A stretch of DNA of 38,380 nucleotides from Mycobacterium sp. AT1 (lineage in GTDB: Bacteria > Actinomycetota > Actinomycetes > Mycobacteriales > Mycobacteriaceae). Location of the stretch: positions 1-38,380 of the forward strand of contig NZ_MVOC01000006.1 of NCBI RefSeq assembly GCF_002043095.1, given 5' to 3'. The notes beneath the pieces are model-generated. The model made no database searches, was not told where the DNA came from, and saw only the letters and a list, made by a program, of their open reading frames with translations. The translations under genes and the position numbers were made by a program. Below are positions 35,142 to 38,380 of this stretch, one piece after another (the first letter of the stretch is position 1; each line of letters starts with the position of its first letter).

Positions 35142-35318
35142 ATGACGTCAACTATCGAAGCCGGCACAACCCACTGCCCGCGCTGCGCGGGACCCCTCAC
35201 CTTTCAGCTCGACGCCGCCCACGGTGGCGGTCTGCAGTACGAGGTGTCATGCGCGCCATGCCACCAGATCTTCTTCCACATGAGCACCGCAGAGCGCCAA
35301 CTGACCGTCGCGGCCTGA
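35142..35318 (+). CDS. Small zinc-ribbon protein
   Basis: A 58-residue protein, MTSTIEAGTTHCPRCAGPL onward, with a CPRC pair at 12-15 and a CAPC pair at 37-40. The linker is 21 residues, and the segment QIFFHMSTAERQLTVAA ends the chain. The two CxxC pairs should bind one zinc ion. It is too small for catalysis, so a nucleic-acid or protein contact role is more likely. The frame is open from 35088, but ATG 35142 has the better ribosome site (GGAAAGG, about 10 nt upstream) and starts where the domain does. It stands alone between the exporter gene and decayed sequence. No named family recognised. Confidence 0.62.
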   Translation: MTSTIEAGTTHCPRCAGPLTFQLDAAHGGGLQYEVSCAPCHQIFFHMSTAERQLTVAA

Positions 35319-35403
35319 CGCACCACCCCTCGCCGTCGAGCAGGTTGGCCGCGATGCGGCAAGCACCGTCGCTGGCCATCGACGCCGCGGCGGCACCCCC
35401 GGG

Positions 35404-35795
35404 CTAGCGCGTGGCCTGGTCTTGGAAGCACGCGATGAATTCGCTGCTGAACCCCTGCCTCGGATGACGCCCCACGATCTCTGCCCGCGTCTCGGCGGGA
35501 GACTCCTCGGGCCGCTGGCCCGAAACGTCCCAACTGGTGGCAACCTGCAGGAGATGCGCCTCCGGATCGACGTCCGGTGCGACGTCGACACGCATGTGCA
35601 GCACGATGATCTCCGTGGCCTAGACGGTCGACGACGCCGCACGTCTCCTCGGTGTCGCCCTTCATCCGCACCACCGCCTCGACGAGCCGACTCGGCAGGA
35701 CGAGCCGGCCGAGTCTGAGTCTTGGGGCCAGCGACTTGCTCGCGGTCCCCAGGTAGACGACGCACTCGGGGTCGACGCCGGGCCCGACTGCAACG
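35404..35795 (-). pseudogene. Decayed region with a MocR/PLP-aminotransferase-like fragment
   Basis: On the reverse strand, 35777-35655 reads ECVVYLGTASKSLAPRLRLG, then RLVLPSRLVEAVVRMKGDTEE. This matches the pyridoxal-lysine loop of MocR/PdxR regulators (YxGTASKxLAPxLRLGW...P) but has no N- or C-terminal continuation. After an in-frame TAG and a frame change, a second open piece runs 35625-35404: TEIIVLHMRVDVAPDVDPEAHLLQ, ending FSSEFIACFQDQATR. I do not recognise it. The stretch 35319-35403 shows no gene. Together 35319-35798 looks like a scar of two or more deleted genes. Confidence 0.5.
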
Positions 35796-35798
35796 AAG

Positions 35799-35828
35799 AG
35801 CGCCCCCGGCCAGGTGGCCGGGGGCGCT
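35799..35828 (-). terminator. Strong hairpin terminator of groEL1
   Basis: AGCGCCCCCGGCCA (35799-35812), GG, TGGCCGGGGGCGCT (35815-35828): a perfect 14-bp stem 17 bp after the groEL1 stop. The two central bases mean the real loop opens a few pairs. There is no T run, as usual for mycobacterial stem-loop terminators. Confidence 0.88.
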
Positions 35829-35844
35829 GATCGTGCGAACTCTC

Positions 35845-37488
<1,644 letters not shown>

Positions 37489-37513
37489 CTACGTAGATGA
37501 GACACAACGCATG

Positions 37514-37559
37514 CCGCCCCGGACATCACCCGCTTTGCGACGGGAGACCTCCGGGGCGG
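37514..37559 (-). other. Hairpin between groES and groEL1
   Basis: CCGCCCCGG (37514-37522) pairs perfectly with CCGGGGCGG (37551-37559), and within the loop CCCG pairs with CGGG around CTTTGCGA. It lies in the 98-bp spacer just after the groES stop. A TCTACGTAGA palindrome (37488-37497) stands just before groEL1. The structure could attenuate readthrough or mark mRNA processing. Processing between groES and groEL1 has been described in M. tuberculosis, as I recall. Confidence 0.6.
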
Positions 37560-37571
37560 AATGGCCGATGC

Positions 37572-37871
37572 TTACTTGGAGACGACTGCCAGCACGTCAC
37601 GTGCGGACAGAATGAGGTACTCCTCGTTGTTGTACTTGATCTCGGTGCCGCCGTACTTGCTGTAGATGACGGTGTCGCCTTCGGCGACGTCCAGAGGAAT
37701 GCGCTTCTCGCCATCCTCGTCCCAGCGGCCGGGGCCAACTGCGACGACGGTGCCTTCTTGCGGCTTTTCCTTGGCGGTGTCGGGGATGACCAGACCAGAA
37801 GCGGTCGTAGTCTCGGCCTCATTGGCCTGAACGAGGATCTTGTCCTCGAGTGGCTTGATGTTCACGGCCAC
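37572..37871 (-). CDS. groES: Co-chaperonin GroES
   Basis: 10-kDa lid of the chaperonin, 99 residues. N-terminus [38 protein letters not shown] holds the mobile loop (about 17-35) that docks on GroEL. The rest is the beta-barrel ([58 protein letters not shown]). Start is GTG 37871. The predicted transcription start near 38018 gives a leader of about 145 nt. It serves both GroEL1 and GroEL2 in mycobacteria. Confidence 0.97.
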   Translation of the reverse strand: MAVNIKPLEDKILVQANEAETTTASGLVIPDTAKEKPQEGTVVAVGPGRWDEDGEKRIPLDVAEGDTVIYSKYGGTEIKYNNEEYLILSARDVLAVVSK

Positions 37872-38017
37872 GATTAGCCCTCCACATTGATAGGGGTGCG
37901 ATCCGGGACGATTCCCGGACCTTCACGGATTTCCTGCAGTTGTCATGTTGTTGGCACGCGTCCTGGCCCTCAACACCGTCGTCGCGGGAGCCGGAGCGGG
38001 GTTTGGCCGCCTGCCAC

Positions 38018-38052
38018 TTAGCACTCTATACACGCGAGTGCTAGTACCTCAA
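38018..38052 (-). promoter_or_regulatory. CIRCE operator overlapping the groES-groEL1 promoter
   Basis: TTAGCACTC-N9-GAGTGCTAG (38018-38044) matches the HrcA target CIRCE at 17 of 18 arm positions. On the reverse strand a -35-like TTGAGG (38052-38047) and a -10-like TATAGA (38030-38025), 16 bp apart, are interleaved with it, so HrcA would block polymerase directly. Confidence 0.92.
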
Positions 38053-38141
38053 GGGTGGGTGCGCAGTGATGTGGATCTTGATCGAGTCGGCCCTCGAAAC
38101 CGCAGGCCGCGGGCGTTCCTGGCGTCGGTATCCCCGGCGGG

Positions 38142-38230
38142 ATGTTGGTGTGGATCAACGGTGCGTTCGGCGCTCGCGGCGACTTCCAGCATCTCCCTCA
38201 GTGGCGGACCGGGGTGGTGGCCACCGGACA
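38142..38230 (+). pseudogene. Possible remnant of a P-loop kinase gene
   Basis: ATG 38142 reads MLVWINGAFGARGDFQHLPQ. The first part is very close to the start of AAA/tunicamycin-resistance-type kinases (MxxWINGxFGxGKT), but the P-loop GKT is replaced by RGD and the frame then becomes low-complexity. The rest of 38053-38380 shows no intact gene. Could be chance similarity. Confidence 0.3.
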
Positions 38231-38380
38231 CCCAGCGCCGACTTCTGCGGGCTGGGCCGGCCCCGGCGGGAGGCCGGGCGCTCGGCCGTGACGAAACCTG
38301 GGCGCTCCAACAGATCGCCCGCTGAGTGTCTGCCTTGTCCGATGCGTGGTGTGCCACCAGCGTGTCAGACCCCGTATCTA

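Overview
The window is high-GC actinobacterial chromosome. Gene content and order point to Mycobacterium, most likely a non-tuberculous species. The right half follows the M. tuberculosis order groES, groEL1, whiB3, Rv3415c-like, sigD, rsdA, Rv3412-like, guaB2, guaB3, choD, then guaA. The left half carries dnaE2, htdY, an AcrA1-type reductase, a nucleoside hydrolase and imuB/imuA', which belong to the Rv3370c-Rv3395c neighbourhood in M. tuberculosis. No tRNA, rRNA, CRISPR, transposase or prophage was seen.

Layout. 1-12.1 kb is a DNA-damage and stress block: dnaE2 (reverse, perfect LexA box), a DUF899 thioredoxin-like gene, an NTF2-like gene, htdY and a divergent two-domain reductase, a nucleoside hydrolase, an ohrR-ohr peroxide operon, and imuA'-imuB with its own LexA box. 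All three mycobacterial mutasome proteins are therefore within 12 kb. 12.3-16.2 kb runs forward: a small lipoprotein, then an overlapping trio of membrane-anchored sedolisin (S53) protease, double zinc-ribbon polytopic membrane protein and single-pass exported protein. 16.3-21.5 kb is a tightly packed five-gene operon: alpha/beta hydrolase, SDR, ferritin-like diiron protein, Baeyer-Villiger-type flavin monooxygenase and MerR regulator. A 10-bp-arm palindrome that contains a consensus TTGACA -35 precedes it. I know of no described system with this composition.

21.5-28.5 kb is the guanine-nucleotide and sterol-oxidoreductase block on the reverse strand (guaA, a hypothetical gene, choD, guaB3, guaB2). 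Two related ~60-bp hairpin repeats lie at its left edge and between choD and guaB3. 28.7-32.6 kb holds the Rv3412-like gene, the sigD-rsdA pair, an Rv3415c-like gene and whiB3 with a long leader. 32.6-35.8 kb is an accessory patch: a DUF4349 pseudogene, a perfect hairpin before an ANTAR-only protein, a ThrE-type exporter, a 58-residue zinc ribbon and a MocR-like gene remnant. 35.8-38.1 kb is groES-groEL1, with a near-perfect CIRCE overlapping the promoter and a strong hairpin terminator. The right edge has a possible P-loop kinase remnant and no intact gene.

Several genes (dnaE2, the 16334 hydrolase, choD, the Rv3412-like gene, and perhaps the nucleoside hydrolase) have a TANNNT-like -10 element about 6-8 nt before the start codon. 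That spacing suggests leaderless transcripts, which are common in mycobacteria.
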